Below are positions 1 to 8,732 of a DNA stretch of 28,650 nucleotides, piece by piece (the stretch's first letter is position 1; every line of letters starts with the position of its first letter). Source of the stretch: a virus. The stretch lies in the IMG/VR virus record IMGVR_UViG_3300000956_000134, positions 1 to 28,650 of that record; one strand, written 5' to 3'. Below the pieces are notes generated by a model. It had not been told where the DNA came from. It ran no database searches and saw only the letters and a program-made list of their open reading frames with translations. The position numbers and the translations under genes are program-made.

Positions 1-3000
1 CGGGCGCGACCGTGACCGATGCCGCTGGCGGGGCCTCCACGCTCAAGGCTGCCGCAGGCGGCTCCGGTACGTTCACCGTGACCCTCGGCGACGCGGTGAC
101 GTTCGGAGCCTGCCTTGCGACAACCACGGGCGCGAGAGCGGCAAGCGTGACTTCCGGTGCCGGGACGATGACCGGCGCGCTGGCCGGGACGATGACCGGG
201 GGCGTTGCGGTCGGGGTCTGAGGCGCGACCACGGGCGTTGGCGTGACCGTGGCGCTGGTTACATCTACCGCGACGTTCGGCTGCGCCACGCTCACATTCA
301 CGTTCGGCGCAGGCGGCACCGTCACGACCGGCGCGGGCACGCGCGCTGCGGCAACATTCACCTGTGCGCGCGGGATGGTCACTTCGGGCGACTCGATGTC
401 CACCGGGCGCACCACGGCAACCGTGCGTTCGATGATCTTCGTCTCGCTCTCGACGCGCTCCGTGAACTCGCGCGTGCTCTGCGACGGCTTCATCCCGCGC
501 AGCGCGCTCGACACAACACCGCCGAATGCGACCAGATCGACCGGCGATTCGGGCGCGGGCACGATCATGGGTGCAGGCGCAGCGACGACCGGCGCGGGCG
601 TGACAATCGACGTGGACGGCGCGACCGCCACCGAAGGCGCGGCCACCGACACGGTAGGCGCTGCGATGTTGAATGTGGGCTTGACGCTGACGGCGTTGTT
701 TACCTTGACCGGAGCGGACGAGGTGCTACCGCCACCGCCACCACTCGACGACGGCGTGGATGCGCCCATGACTTTCAGCGTTACGTCGAAAATTTGAGCG
801 CCGCCCGGGAATGCGCTCATCAATGCACGCAGGGCCAGCAGCGACAGCATCGTGGCAATGAACTTCGCAACGAACTGAGCGATGGCCTGACCGATGGCTA
901 GGAAGATGGTTTTGAACGCGCTGCCGAACGTCTGCCCCTTCTGGAACAGTCGCGAGAATACCGTGTTCAGCCCTTGCTCTAGCCCGTTGAACATCTCCCC
1001 GAGCGCAGAACCAACGACATTGGCAACGCTCATAACCTCTTTGGCAATCGCCTCAATCTTTCCTTTGACATCGGGCACATCAACGGGCTTGGGCTGCGTT
1101 TCTCCGTCAGGCGGTTGCGCATTGGGTCCGAGTTTGACCTTGCCGCCAAGGATTTCCATATCCCTGAGCGATTCAAAGTATTCGACCATCTTGCGCGCCT
1201 GTTCGAGCGGCACGGCGAGATGTATGGCAAGCGCTTTTGCATCCGCCTCGATCGCGGCGAACGGCTTCGAGCGGGCGAGCACGCCCAAAACTTCGGACGT
1301 ATCTTTGAGTTTGATCCACAGCGACTCGATCGTCTCGGCCCCACGCGCGAACGCACGAGCGAGGTCGTTGTAGAAGGAGATCGCGCGGTTTCCCTTCGCA
1401 ATCTCCTTGTTCACATCCTCGATGCCCTTCCTGATCTCGTCGGCTGCCCGCGCCGCTTCTTCGGCCTCCTTCTTCCGCGCCTCGGCCGCTTCACGCGACT
1501 TGAGCGTCAGCGCATCCATAGACTCGCTGACCGATCCGGTCGCGCGCAGGAGATCGGCGGTGGACTTTGTGCCAGCGTCAATGCCAGCGACCAACGCTTT
1601 CAGGTCGGGGGGATTCTTGAACCGCTCGAATGCGGCGTCCAGTTCCTTGAGGTCGTCGCGGAACTTCTCGACATCGCCCGCGTCGCTAATGCTCGGCGTG
1701 TCCGGCTTGTCGGGGCCGTGAATGAGCGTGGCCTGCGCCCCCTCAAGTCCCTTGGCGATGTCCTCGAACTTCGCACCGCGAATGGCCTGTTGCCACGAGC
1801 GGGCGAGCGAGCCGACAACAGTTTGGAAGTTGAACCCGGTCAGCGCCGAGACGATCCCCTTTAGCCACTTCTCGGCTTCCGCCTTGCCATCGGGAATCTG
1901 GAACTTCGTCACAAGGCGAACCGTGATCGTGCCAAACGACGCGAGCTTTTCGAAGCCTTTGATAAGGTCGGTGACGCCGGGCAAGACCTCCGAGCCGATG
2001 GTATTACGAAGGCCCATGAGCGTGTTGCGCAGATCATCGAACGCCTGATCAGCGCGCTCGGCCGAGCGCAACGTGCTATCGGACAGCGTGATACCGAGCC
2101 GATCCGCGCGCTCGATCATCGCTTCCATCGCGGCCGACCCGCTATTGAGGAACGGGATTAGCTGGTCGCCGCCGCGTCCGAGCAGACGAACCGCAGCGGC
2201 AACCTTGTTGCTGCCATCGGCGGTGCTCGCGAACACGTCTGCGAGTTGCATCATCGCTTCGCGCGGCGTGCGCGCCGTGACGCCAAGCTCCTTGAGTGCC
2301 CCGTCGTTGTCGGCGAGATTGCGATTGAAGAATCGCATGCCGGTGACCAGAGCTTCCTGCGAGATGCCAAGGTCGTCGAGCCCAAGCTGTAGGCCCTGCA
2401 AATCGCGGGTAGCAAGCCCGGTGCGCTGGCTAACCTTCGTCAGTTCCTCGCCGAGAGTCCCGATGCGACGCGCTTCGCCGACAGCGGCCCCAATCGCTGC
2501 GATAGCTATAACGCCGCTGATAAGTCCACCCGTCATCACAACGACGCCACGGCTCAACCTGTCGAACGACCCGACGAGTCCCTGAATCGGCGCAACCACG
2601 CTCGCGGCTGCTGGCGACACGAGCGCGAGGCCGCTCGTGAGCCGGTGCATGCGCGTGAACAGCGACGCAGCTTCGGCGTTGAGCGGGCGCATCGCGTTGC
2701 GCGCCTCGTGCATGGTCGAAACGGACATGCCGAGACTGCGCGCAAACTTCACGTCCTCGCGCGCTGCCATCGAAGCCGCACGCGCGTACTGCTGCAAGTC
2801 CGCGAATCCGGGCACCACGGGCGGGGCCGTCGCGCGCGGCCCGCTGAACGTCCCGCCGCCCGCGCCCCACATCGTCCCTTTGGTATTGAGAATTGGCGTT
2901 GTGGTAGAAGCCGGTGGCCGCTGAGACAATGGCAAATTGGTTGCCATGTGCCCGGCAGGAACAGGCCCGATGTTCCCTATCGGACGCACCTGCGCGTGGA

Positions 3001-5098
3001 TTCGCGCCATCGCGGCTGCCGCGATATTCGCCGTGGACGCAATCTGCTGATTCGACGCGGACACGACAGCGGCGGTCTGGCTACTGGCGGTCGCGACGTC
3101 GCGCTGGACACGAATGAAGCGCCCACCAGCGCCACGCGCGACTTCGGATGCAATCCCATTGCGATTGACCGCGCCGGTAAGTTTTTCGACCGAAGGCGCT
3201 GTCTGCGCTGTAACGGACGCGATCTCCCGGCTGACACTGACAAAGCGCCCGCCCGGTCCACGAGCAACCGTAGATGCCACTCCGTGCCGATTGACGGCAC
3301 CCGTGGTGCGCTCGATCGCCGCCGCCGCTGCGCTGTTGGGCGGCACAAGCGCGCTGGTAAGCGCGGCCGACTTGGCAAGCTCCGCGTTCGTCGCGACGAC
3401 CGCTTGCTTCTGCCGATCCATGTTCTCGGACAGGTCAATCCCGAATTCGGCGTCGGCCTGTTCGCGAGTGAGCAATCGGCCCCGGTTCGTCTTGAACATA
3501 TCCTCCGCAGTGCCTATGTCACTCTTGGGGCGGACGCGAACGTTGCCATTCTCGTCCTCCATCGAGAACATCCACTCGTCGTACGCCTCACCGTGGGTGC
3601 TACCAGTGAAAACGAGTCCGCTTTGCGTTCGTATCGCCGCCGCGATGATCCGTTCCTGTTGATCGTTGTAGCGCTTCGCCGCCGCCGTCGCTCGATCGGT
3701 GCTGGCGACGATATTCTGATTCACCTTGTCCACGGTAGCTGCGGTCTGCGCCGCCGTCGCAGCCACATCGCGATTGGCTTTGACGAAACGCCCCCCTGCC
3801 CCGCGTGCGACATCGGAGGCGCGCCCGTTACGATCGACGGCTCCCGTCAGGCGTTCGACATTCACGGATGTCTGGATCGCCGCAGCCGCCTTTTCGTTCA
3901 GCGCGCGAACGAAGCGACCGCCTGCGCCGCGCGACACTTCGGACGCAATGCCTTCGCGATTGACGGCACCAGTGAGGCGGTCGATGTTCGCCGTGGCTTG
4001 GGTAGCGGCAACCGATTTCTCGACCGTCGCGCGAGTGAACCTGCCGCCTGCGCCGCGCGCGACCGCAGATGCCACGCCTTCACGATTGACAGCGCCCGCA
4101 AGCCGCTCGACGTTCGATGCAGCCTGAATTGCGGCCGTAGCCTTCTCGCGCAGCACGCGCACGAATCGGCCACCCTCGCCGCGAGCAACTACGGACGCCT
4201 GCCCGGTCCGGTCAACCGCACCGCGAAGCGTCTCGAAGCTCGCTTGCATTGCGTTGTTCGCGGCGATAGTTGGGCCGGGGTCTGGCGGCACGACCCGCTG
4301 CGATACGACCTGCTGAACGACACGCGGCGGCAGGGGCTGCGCCACGAAGGATAGCGGTCTGGTGTTCGGCGGCGCGCCCGGCCCGGTCAGGTCGTTGACG
4401 CGTGCGCGCACGCGCTCCCCACGGCTCATGCCACGCAATGCGGCTGCGGTATTGGCCGCTTCCACCTGCGTGCGCCTCATCTCGGCCTGACCGCGCGCGA
4501 GTTCGGACACCATCGCCGCGACCGTCACGCGCTGAGCTTCGCCGCCCATCTCTTTGATGGCGCGCGCGGCCGTGGACGATCCCACCGCAGCCGCCTTTGT
4601 GGACCCCGGCAGGGCGCGCACCGCCCGGTCGAGATTAACCGTTGCGTCTGCGGTCGCTCGTTCCGTGGCACCAATGAACTTGATGTGCGAGTTCAATTCG
4701 GCTGCGGACGGCCCGGCCGCTTCCATCGCGAGCATCCACCTGCGCGTATCCTCGTCGTGGCGCAGGCGCGGCAGGGCATGCAACTCCCGCATGGTTTTTT
4801 CGAAGGAATCGCCAGCGGAAGCCATCTTCGGCGCGACGGATTGGAGGTTCGCGCCCATCCCTTTGATTGCCAGAGCGGATACGCGGGCTTCCGCTCCTGC
4901 ATGAGCCACGGATGCGGCAAGGCGTTCGCCGCCCCGCTCGACGCCACGCATGGCGCTGCTTGTCGCAGCGAGTTGAGGCGCGACAGCCTGAGCCGTCGCG
5001 CCTACGCTGCGAATCTGACGTTCAGCGGTGCGGACCCCCGCACCACTCTGATCCAGAGCGGTGATGACGAACTCGACTCCGTACTTCTTCTGAGCCAA
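1..5098 (-). CDS. Tail tape measure protein (3' end outside the window)
   Basis: This protein sets tail length and is packed in the tail tube until DNA ejection. The frame is open from 5098 to the window edge, at least 1,699 residues. It reads as a tape measure: long Ala/Arg/Glu-rich helical stretches, six 42-residue repeats (residues about 293-460 and 600-683), a hydrophobic segment near 845-870, a typical core near 970 with LGRGGDQLIPFLNSG, a second hydrophobic segment near 1408-1430, then a Val/Pro/Ala-rich low-complexity region from about 1447 to the edge. The start is probably TTG at 5098: a stop lies in frame two codons upstream and a GGAG sits 8 nt before it. It directly follows the chaperone frames, the standard siphovirus order. 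At about 1.5 angstrom per residue, the family rule of thumb, the tail would be at least about 255 nm. Confidence 0.93.
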   Translation of the reverse strand, partial: MAQKKYGVEFVITALDQSGAGVRTAERQIRSVGATAQAVAPQLAATSSAMRGVERGGERLAASVAHAGAEARVSALAIKGMGANLQSVAPKMASAGDSFEKTMRELHALPRLRHDEDTRRWMLAMEAAGPSAAELNSHIKFIGATERATADATVNLDRAVRALPGSTKAAAVGSSTAARAIKEMGGEAQRVTVAAMVSELARGQAEMRRTQVEAANTAAALRGMSRGERVRARVNDLTGPGAPPNTRPLSFVAQPLPPRVVQQVVSQRVVPPDPGPTIAANNAMQASFETLRGAVDRTGQASVVARGEGGRFVRVLREKATAAIQAASNVERLAGAVNREGVASAVARGAGGRFTRATVEKSVAATQATANIDRLTGAVNREGIASEVSRGAGGRFVRALNEKAAAAIQTSVNVERLTGAVDRNGRASDVARGAGGRFVKANRDVAATAAQTAATVDKVNQNIVASTDRATAAAKRYNDQQERIIAAAIRTQSGLVFTGSTHGEAYDEWMFSMEDENGNVRVRPKSDIGTAEDMFKTNRGRLLTREQADAEFGIDLSENMDRQKQAVVATNAELAKSAALTSALVPPNSAAAAAIERTTGAVNRHGVASTVARGPGGRFVSVSREIASVTAQTAPSVEKLTGAVNRNGIASEVARGAGGRFIRVQRDVATASSQTAAVVSASNQQIASTANIAAAAMARIHAQVRPIGNIGPVPAGHMATNLPLSQRPPASTTTPILNTKGTMWGAGGGTFSGPRATAPPVVPGFADLQQYARAASMAAREDVKFARSLGMSVSTMHEARNAMRPLNAEAASLFTRMHRLTSGLALVSPAAASVVAPIQGLVGSFDRLSRGVVVMTGGLISGVIAIAAIGAAVGEARRIGTLGEELTKVSQRTGLATRDLQGLQLGLDDLGISQEALVTGMRFFNRNLADNDGALKELGVTARTPREAMMQLADVFASTADGSNKVAAAVRLLGRGGDQLIPFLNSGSAAMEAMIERADRLGITLSDSTLRSAERADQAFDDLRNTLMGLRNTIGSEVLPGVTDLIKGFEKLASFGTITVRLVTKFQIPDGKAEAEKWLKGIVSALTGFNFQTVVGSLARSWQQAIRGAKFEDIAKGLEGAQATLIHGPDKPDTPSISDAGDVEKFRDDLKELDAAFERFKNPPDLKALVAGIDAGTKSTADLLRATGSVSESMDALTLKSREAAEARKKEAEEAARAADEIRKGIEDVNKEIAKGNRAISFYNDLARAFARGAETIESLWIKLKDTSEVLGVLARSKPFAAIEADAKALAIHLAVPLEQARKMVEYFESLRDMEILGGKVKLGPNAQPPDGETQPKPVDVPDVKGKIEAIAKEVMSVANVVGSALGEMFNGLEQGLNTVFSRLFQKGQTFGSAFKTIFLAIGQAIAQFVAKFIATMLSLLALRALMSAFPGGAQIFDVTLKVMGASTPSSSGGGGGSTSSAPVKVNNAVSVKPTFNIAAPTVSVAAPSVAVAPSTSIVTPAPVVAAPAPMIVPAPESPVDLVAFGGVVSSALRGMKPSQSTREFTERVESETKIIERTVAVVRPVDIESPEVTIPRAQVNVAAARVPAPVVTVPPAPNVNVSVAQPNVAVDVTSATVTPTPVVAPQTPTATPPVIVPASAPVIVPAPEVTLAALAPVVVARQAPNVTASPRVTVNVPEPPAAALSVEAPPAASVTVAP
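3050..3301 (-). repeat. Two further 42-residue repeats of the same family
   Basis: Copies five and six begin at 3301 and 3175 and share the GAVNRxGxAS and VARGxGGRF signatures with the upstream four. They are separated from copy four by 417 bp (139 codons). That insert codes for a non-repetitive segment with GEAYDEWMFSMEDENGNV and a helical stretch after it. The insert looks like a domain dropped into a once continuous six-unit array. Confidence 0.93.
3719..4222 (-). repeat. Four tandem 126-bp (42-residue) repeats in the tape measure gene
   Basis: Four head-to-tail units begin at 4222, 4096, 3970 and 3844 with no gap. Each codes for 42 residues with the pattern GAV(D/N)RxGxAS, then V(A/S)RGxGGRF, then an alanine-rich helix ending near (V/I)(E/D)(R/K)L. 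The spacing is exact in all copies, while third codon positions differ. This suggests old duplications kept by selection on the protein. Confidence 0.95.
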
Positions 5099-5101
5099 GG
5101 G

Positions 5102-5314
5102 TCACGCTCCGTCGATATAGATGCGCCTGAGTATTTCGATCATGATCGCGTACGGGTCTTTTACATCGATCAGCGATTCATCCAGCACCATCTTGCGATA
5201 CGCTCGCGCTGACTCGTATGCGTCACGATCAAGCGCCAGCGCCTGCGGCACTGGCAAGCGTCGGCCACTCACCAGCCTTTTCGACGGCGGGCTCGGGAGT
5301 CGCGCCAGCGCCAT
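5102..5314 (-). CDS. Tail assembly chaperone, downstream frame (T part of a G-T fusion)
   Basis: This short frame overlaps the 3' end of the upstream chaperone gene by 86 nt and stops three bases before the tape measure start. The frame has an ATG at 5314 but no Shine-Dalgarno before it. The residues after the overlap (LDRDAYESARAYRKMVLDES onward) form a helical stretch. Two overlapping small frames between tube and tape measure are the hallmark of the lambda G/GT system, where ribosomal frameshifting makes a minor G-T fusion that folds tail proteins around the tape measure. The frame lies +1 (equivalently -2) from the upstream one. A G-T fusion would be about 230 residues. Expression by frameshift is inferred from position and frame; independent initiation is the alternative. 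Confidence 0.75.
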   Translation of the reverse strand: MALARLPSPPSKRLVSGRRLPVPQALALDRDAYESARAYRKMVLDESLIDVKDPYAIMIEILRRIYIDGA

Positions 5315-5795
5315 CAGATGAAACGCCAGATGGCCCGCTTGCCTTCCGCCCTCCTTCGTTCGATCCCGCAGGAAATCGGCGCATGTCCGACGTTTCGTCG
5401 TCCTCGCTCGTCCACCCGCTCACGCGCAACGAAGCGTTGAACAGTTCGGCGATGTCACGAATCGTGAGCGCAGCGCCGTTTGCCTTGCCTTCCTCGGGCT
5501 CGCCGAAATAGAACTGCGGTTCGATGCAACTGAGCGCGATGAGCTTCGTGGCGGGCGTGTACCATTCGAGCAGGCGACGCGCCGAATTGCCGAGCGACGC
5601 CGCCTGTTCCGCCGCCTGTTCGCCCGCATCGACCGGCAGCCCTTCCATGATCGGTGCAAGCACAGGCACTTCGAGCTTCCCGACACGCACGCACGCGGGC
5701 GACCCGTCCCGCGCCTTTGCATCGGGAAGCTCTACGACAATCTCGGGGACAACGAAATCAGCGGCTGCGGTCGGGGTCCGATTCACCTTCGTCAT
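5229..5795 (-). CDS. Tail assembly chaperone (G-like)
   Basis: This is a 188-residue protein between the tail tube region and the tape measure, the invariant place of the tail assembly chaperone. It has a beta-rich N-terminal part (VVPEIVVELPDAKARDGSPA), a helical middle with LLEWYTPATKLIALSCIEPQ and DIAELFNASLRVSGW, and an acidic, Gly/Ser/Pro-rich C-terminal tail. The overlap with the zinc-ribbon gene is 38 nt. The last 86 nt overlap the next frame, where programmed frameshifting probably joins the two. Assignment rests on context and architecture, since chaperones of this class diverge strongly in sequence. Confidence 0.75.
   Translation of the reverse strand: MTKVNRTPTAAADFVVPEIVVELPDAKARDGSPACVRVGKLEVPVLAPIMEGLPVDAGEQAAEQAASLGNSARRLLEWYTPATKLIALSCIEPQFYFGEPEEGKANGAALTIRDIAELFNASLRVSGWTSEDDETSDMRRFPAGSNEGGRKASGPSGVSSDGAGATPEPAVEKAGEWPTLASAAGAGA
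5276..5285 (-). other. Candidate frameshift slip site in the chaperone overlap
   Basis: Reading GTC GAA AAG G on the coding strand, a lysine tRNA on AAG can slip back two bases to AAA and continue in the downstream frame. This is a -2 shift like the one known from phage Mu. A second candidate is ACT CCC GAG at 5291-5300, where a proline tRNA could move +1 from CCC to CCG. The sequence alone does not decide between them. Confidence 0.4.
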
Positions 5796-5997
5796 TGTGG
5801 ATGACCTTCACGTTCGCCGGGGCAACAGGTGCCGGGGGCGGCGAACTCGCCCCCGGCACAACGCGCTTCGGCTTCTCGGCCGAAGCCTTGATCGTGTATC
5901 CGCACTCGCACACCACATCGTGCAGGCCGTCACGCTGGTAGCTCGTGAGATTCCACCCGGCCTTGCATTCCGGGCAACGTTCCTGCGTCGGTGCCAT
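5758..5997 (-). CDS. Small zinc-ribbon protein
   Basis: This is a 79-residue protein with Cys8, Cys11, Cys30 and Cys32 in a CPEC ... CEC pattern, a compact zinc ribbon, followed by a Pro/Ala-rich linker and an acidic tail. The start is well supported by AAGGAGG six bases before the ATG. It sits between the tail tube and the chaperone and overlaps the chaperone start by 38 nt, so it is expressed with the tail genes. No specific function is recognised. It may be a minor structural or assembly factor. Confidence 0.8.
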   Translation of the reverse strand: MAPTQERCPECKAGWNLTSYQRDGLHDVVCECGYTIKASAEKPKRVVPGASSPPPAPVAPANVKVIHNDEGESDPDRSR

Positions 5998-6026
5998 GTC
6001 CAGCCTCCTTGGTTTCGATCAGCCGA

Positions 6027-7007
6027 TCAGTTGGCTGTGTCGAATGCCGCTTGCGAATTCGTGGTCGTGAGCATCAGCGAGGTCAGGTCGGACGAGTTGT
6101 ACCAAGCCTCCCACGTCGCCTGCGCGAGAATGATGCCGTAATTCTCGACCGGGTTGCTGTACTCGACGAGGTTCGCCGAATTGCTGACGATGTTGAGGAT
6201 GGCCGTCGCGCCCGTCGTGAACGTCAATTCGGGATCGCCGACCGTGAACGCAGCCGCCGCGTTGAACTGCGCGATGGTCTGGAACTCGGACGTGATCTTC
6301 CACTGGCACGCGACAAAATCCTCGCGCAGCGGCTGGTCGATGTTCGTCGCGCCGAGATAGAAACGATCCTCGGTGAACGGCGAGCGGTGCGAAATCTCGA
6401 ACGAGCGGACACGGATGTCGGACGACGTGTCGCCCGTTCCGTTGTCCACGACGGTCGCATGGTGGAACAGCACAGGCGCGAGCGCCGGGAAGTTCGTGAT
6501 CGTCGTCGGCGCGCTCGCCACGTTGAGCTTGTTCTTCGCGAGCACTTCGAACTCGACCTGTACCATGCCGTCGTCGCCCTGACCTGCCGTGCCACGAATC
6601 GTCATGCTCGTGATGATGGCACCGTCCACGCGCTGGTACTGCGTCGCCGGGATGTTGCCCTCGATCATCTGCAACGTGAGGCTCGGAAGGTCGGCCGACT
6701 CCTTGAACACATGCACATAGGGACCAACGCCCGTGGTCGCGACCGCGCCGAGCGCAGCCTTCCACAGCACTCCGAGCCCGCTGTAATTGCAGCGGATCAC
6801 GAAGTTGCCCTTGTACATGAGCCCGCCCTGATACAGAGCGCGCCGCGCGACCGCATCGTACAGCGACGGGTCGCGAATCACGCCGATGATCGGGTCAACC
6901 TTCATGCTGATGACTTCGACCTTGTGCGTTGCAGCCACCGCCGTGCCGTAGGTCGTTTCGACACCGAATTGCAGATAGCTCTTATGCCCGCGTCCGGGGG
7001 TGCCCAT
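6027..7007 (-). CDS. Major tail tube protein
   Basis: This is a 326-residue beta-rich protein that starts MGTPGRGHKSYLQFGVETTYG, the kind of opening (QFGxETTYGT) seen in siphovirus tail tube subunits. Later segments include MYKGNFVIRCNYSGLGVLWKA and alternating hydrophobic strands up to the C terminus. The place between the tail terminator-like gene and the chaperone/tape measure block fits the tube subunit. No sheath gene lies next to it, which argues for a non-contractile tail. An AGGAGGG lies about 11 nt before the ATG. Confidence 0.82.
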   Translation of the reverse strand: MGTPGRGHKSYLQFGVETTYGTAVAATHKVEVISMKVDPIIGVIRDPSLYDAVARRALYQGGLMYKGNFVIRCNYSGLGVLWKAALGAVATTGVGPYVHVFKESADLPSLTLQMIEGNIPATQYQRVDGAIITSMTIRGTAGQGDDGMVQVEFEVLAKNKLNVASAPTTITNFPALAPVLFHHATVVDNGTGDTSSDIRVRSFEISHRSPFTEDRFYLGATNIDQPLREDFVACQWKITSEFQTIAQFNAAAAFTVGDPELTFTTGATAILNIVSNSANLVEYSNPVENYGIILAQATWEAWYNSSDLTSLMLTTTNSQAAFDTAN

Positions 7008-7037
7008 GGCGTCCGTGCCCTCCTGTTCGCCGCATCC

Positions 7038-7502
7038 TTACGGCGAACCGTGGTCCCAAGTGAATTCAACTCGAACGTTCACACGTGCAACGCCGAATTG
7101 ATACCTCTCCATCGCATCGACATCGGGTGCGTAACCGACCGGCTGTGCTTCTACACCACCACCAAGGCCGAGCGTTTCATCGTCCGTGATCGCTCGGATC
7201 ACATCACTGACAAGCTCGTTGATCTCCGCTTCCGAATCACGCGCAGCGGCTTGCGTGAGGCACCACACGTAAACGATCAGCACACCCTTGTGCCGACTCG
7301 CCATGTCTGGCGTCTGCTCGTAATCGCCCGTCTCGATCCGTAGCAGCGGCTTCTTCGCTGCGATCACATCTTGGATCATGAAGCCGCGCGAGACAGATGG
7401 AACCGTGAACCACTTGCCTGCGTCCTGTACGCGGTCAATGCGCTTGAGCGCAATTTCGATCGCGTCACAAATTTTGTTCGGCCAACACTCCGCGCGGGCC
7501 AT
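7038..7502 (-). CDS. Tail terminator-like (tail completion) protein
   Basis: This is a 154-residue protein with the usual build of small tail completion proteins: an N-terminal helix (CDAIEIALKRIDRVQ), a strand with LLRIETGDYEQT, a core strand HKGVLIVYVW, a helix with EINELVSDVIRAI, and a C-terminal strand (FGVARVNVRVEF). It lies one base after the stop of the HK97 gp10-like gene and just before the tail tube gene, the common place for the terminator that stops tube polymerisation. Function is assigned by order and predicted fold type. Confidence 0.65.
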   Translation of the reverse strand: MARAECWPNKICDAIEIALKRIDRVQDAGKWFTVPSVSRGFMIQDVIAAKKPLLRIETGDYEQTPDMASRHKGVLIVYVWCLTQAAARDSEAEINELVSDVIRAITDDETLGLGGGVEAQPVGYAPDVDAMERYQFGVARVNVRVEFTWDHGSP

Positions 7503-7503
7503 T

Positions 7504-8124
7504 CTATGCCGCTCGCGCGTTCAGAATTTCATCGCGCATCACGCGCGCGACATCGTTGCGGGTCGCGGCCTCTGTGGCCTTGAACATCCCGCGAGGCCGA
7601 TGCGTGACCTTGCGCACCAGCATGAACACCGGGATCAATCCGCTCGCGCTCACCGCGCGCGATTTCTTCTCACCACGTACACGCAGCGTTCGTTGCCGCC
7701 TGCCCGCCTTCGCAAAGAAGAACAGATTGCCCTTCTTGCTGCGCTGGAAAAATCCGGGCGCATTCGCATAACGATCATGGAACACGGTCGGAATCTTGAG
7801 CCATGGCCGACCGCGAATTGTGCCGCCGTATTCGTGATGCGCCACGTAGGCGAGCGGGGAGCCGATCACGCCTACGAAGCGATTCGCCACCTTGAACGTG
7901 TGGGACTCGATGGACGAGCGCGCGCTGCTTGTCCCCACCGCCAGCGTGTTCCCGCGCCCGCCACGCCGGAACAGGCCAGCAGCCGGGCGCGAGCCGCGCA
8001 GCGTCACCGTTTTCAAGTGATGCTCGAACACGCGCAGGCCGCTGTCGATCCCGCGACCGATGGCCCGCGCCATCACATCGCGGCCGAGAACTCCCGCGCG
8101 CACGTTTGCCGTAATGGTGATCAT
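7504..8124 (-). CDS. HK97 gp10-like head-tail/tail component
   Basis: This is a 206-residue basic protein. The segment VGVIGSPLAYVAHHEYGG followed by RGRPWLKIP matches the core of HK97 gp10-like proteins, where a glycine-rich turn is followed by RPxLxP. The start is ATG at 8124, which overlaps the stop of the connector gene as ATGA. A frame extending further upstream would run deep into the connector gene and is not needed. The middle contains a Lys/Arg-rich insert (FAKAGRRQRTLRVRGEKKSR) unlike the usual acidic small members. Confidence 0.75.
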   Translation of the reverse strand: MITITANVRAGVLGRDVMARAIGRGIDSGLRVFEHHLKTVTLRGSRPAAGLFRRGGRGNTLAVGTSSARSSIESHTFKVANRFVGVIGSPLAYVAHHEYGGTIRGRPWLKIPTVFHDRYANAPGFFQRSKKGNLFFFAKAGRRQRTLRVRGEKKSRAVSASGLIPVFMLVRKVTHRPRGMFKATEAATRNDVARVMRDEILNARAA

Positions 8125-8717
8125 GACGACTTGTCCACGTACTTTCTGAGCAGCACCTTCACATCGTCCGGCACGCCAGCGCCTTCCTTGAATTGCGCCG
8201 AGGCGCTGCCCGCGCCAACCGAATCGACCGCTCCGGTTTGATTCGTGAATCCCTGCCACGCGCGCCGCAACCACAACTGACATGCCGTTTCGAGCAACAT
8301 GAGGTCGCGATCATGCGTTCCTGCGAGATAGCCAAACACGCCCGTGAGCGCGATGTTCTGGAAACCGCGATAGAAGCGATCGTTCGGGAGAAAAAGCCGC
8401 CCCGCGTCGTCGCAACGCCAGCCCGCAATATCGAGGGCTTCGGTGGTGGAGTAGTCGCCGGTCAGGTACGTCGCACTCGTCAGCGTCGTCACCGGCCAGC
8501 GCGTCGGATTGATGGTGTTCGTTCCCGTGCCGCTCAGGTACTGCACCTCGGCAATCGACTTGAGGCCCCGGCAGCAGTACGCCTCGATCGCCGTGGTGAT
8601 CCCGTTGATGAACACGATCAGCGTCGGGTCATGCTCGGCATCCTCGATCTTGAGGAAGTCGCGCGCGGCCTCGACGCTGGTCAGTGCCTCGGGAAGAATC
8701 GTGCGATCCAGCAGCAT
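8121..8717 (-). CDS. Head-tail connector protein (gp6-like adaptor)
   Basis: This is a 198-residue protein with the arrangement of the HK97 gp6 / SPP1 gp15 connector family: an N-terminal LTSVEAARDFLKI, a helix with LIVFINGITTAIEAYCCRGL, a middle beta region with TRWPVTTLTSA, and C-terminal helices with LETACQLWLRRAWQG and PDDVKVLLRKY. This ring docks below the portal. It follows the capsid region and is coupled by an ATGA overlap to the gp10-like gene. The family assignment is confident. The length is somewhat above minimal members because of an internal beta extension. Confidence 0.85.
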   Translation of the reverse strand: MLLDRTILPEALTSVEAARDFLKIEDAEHDPTLIVFINGITTAIEAYCCRGLKSIAEVQYLSGTGTNTINPTRWPVTTLTSATYLTGDYSTTEALDIAGWRCDDAGRLFLPNDRFYRGFQNIALTGVFGYLAGTHDRDLMLLETACQLWLRRAWQGFTNQTGAVDSVGAGSASAQFKEGAGVPDDVKVLLRKYVDKSS

Positions 8718-8732
8718 GAACGAACCTCGTTA

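Noticed and set aside
2645-4354. Plus-strand open frame of 569 codons
   Set aside because: It is antisense to the tape measure repeats; the Arg-rich, low-complexity translation is a shadow of the GC-rich minus-strand coding.
4771-4801. Plus-strand hairpin with T6 (CATGC ... GCATG then GTTTTTT)
   Set aside because: The stem has only five pairs with a 7-nt loop and it is antisense in the tape measure gene; likely chance.
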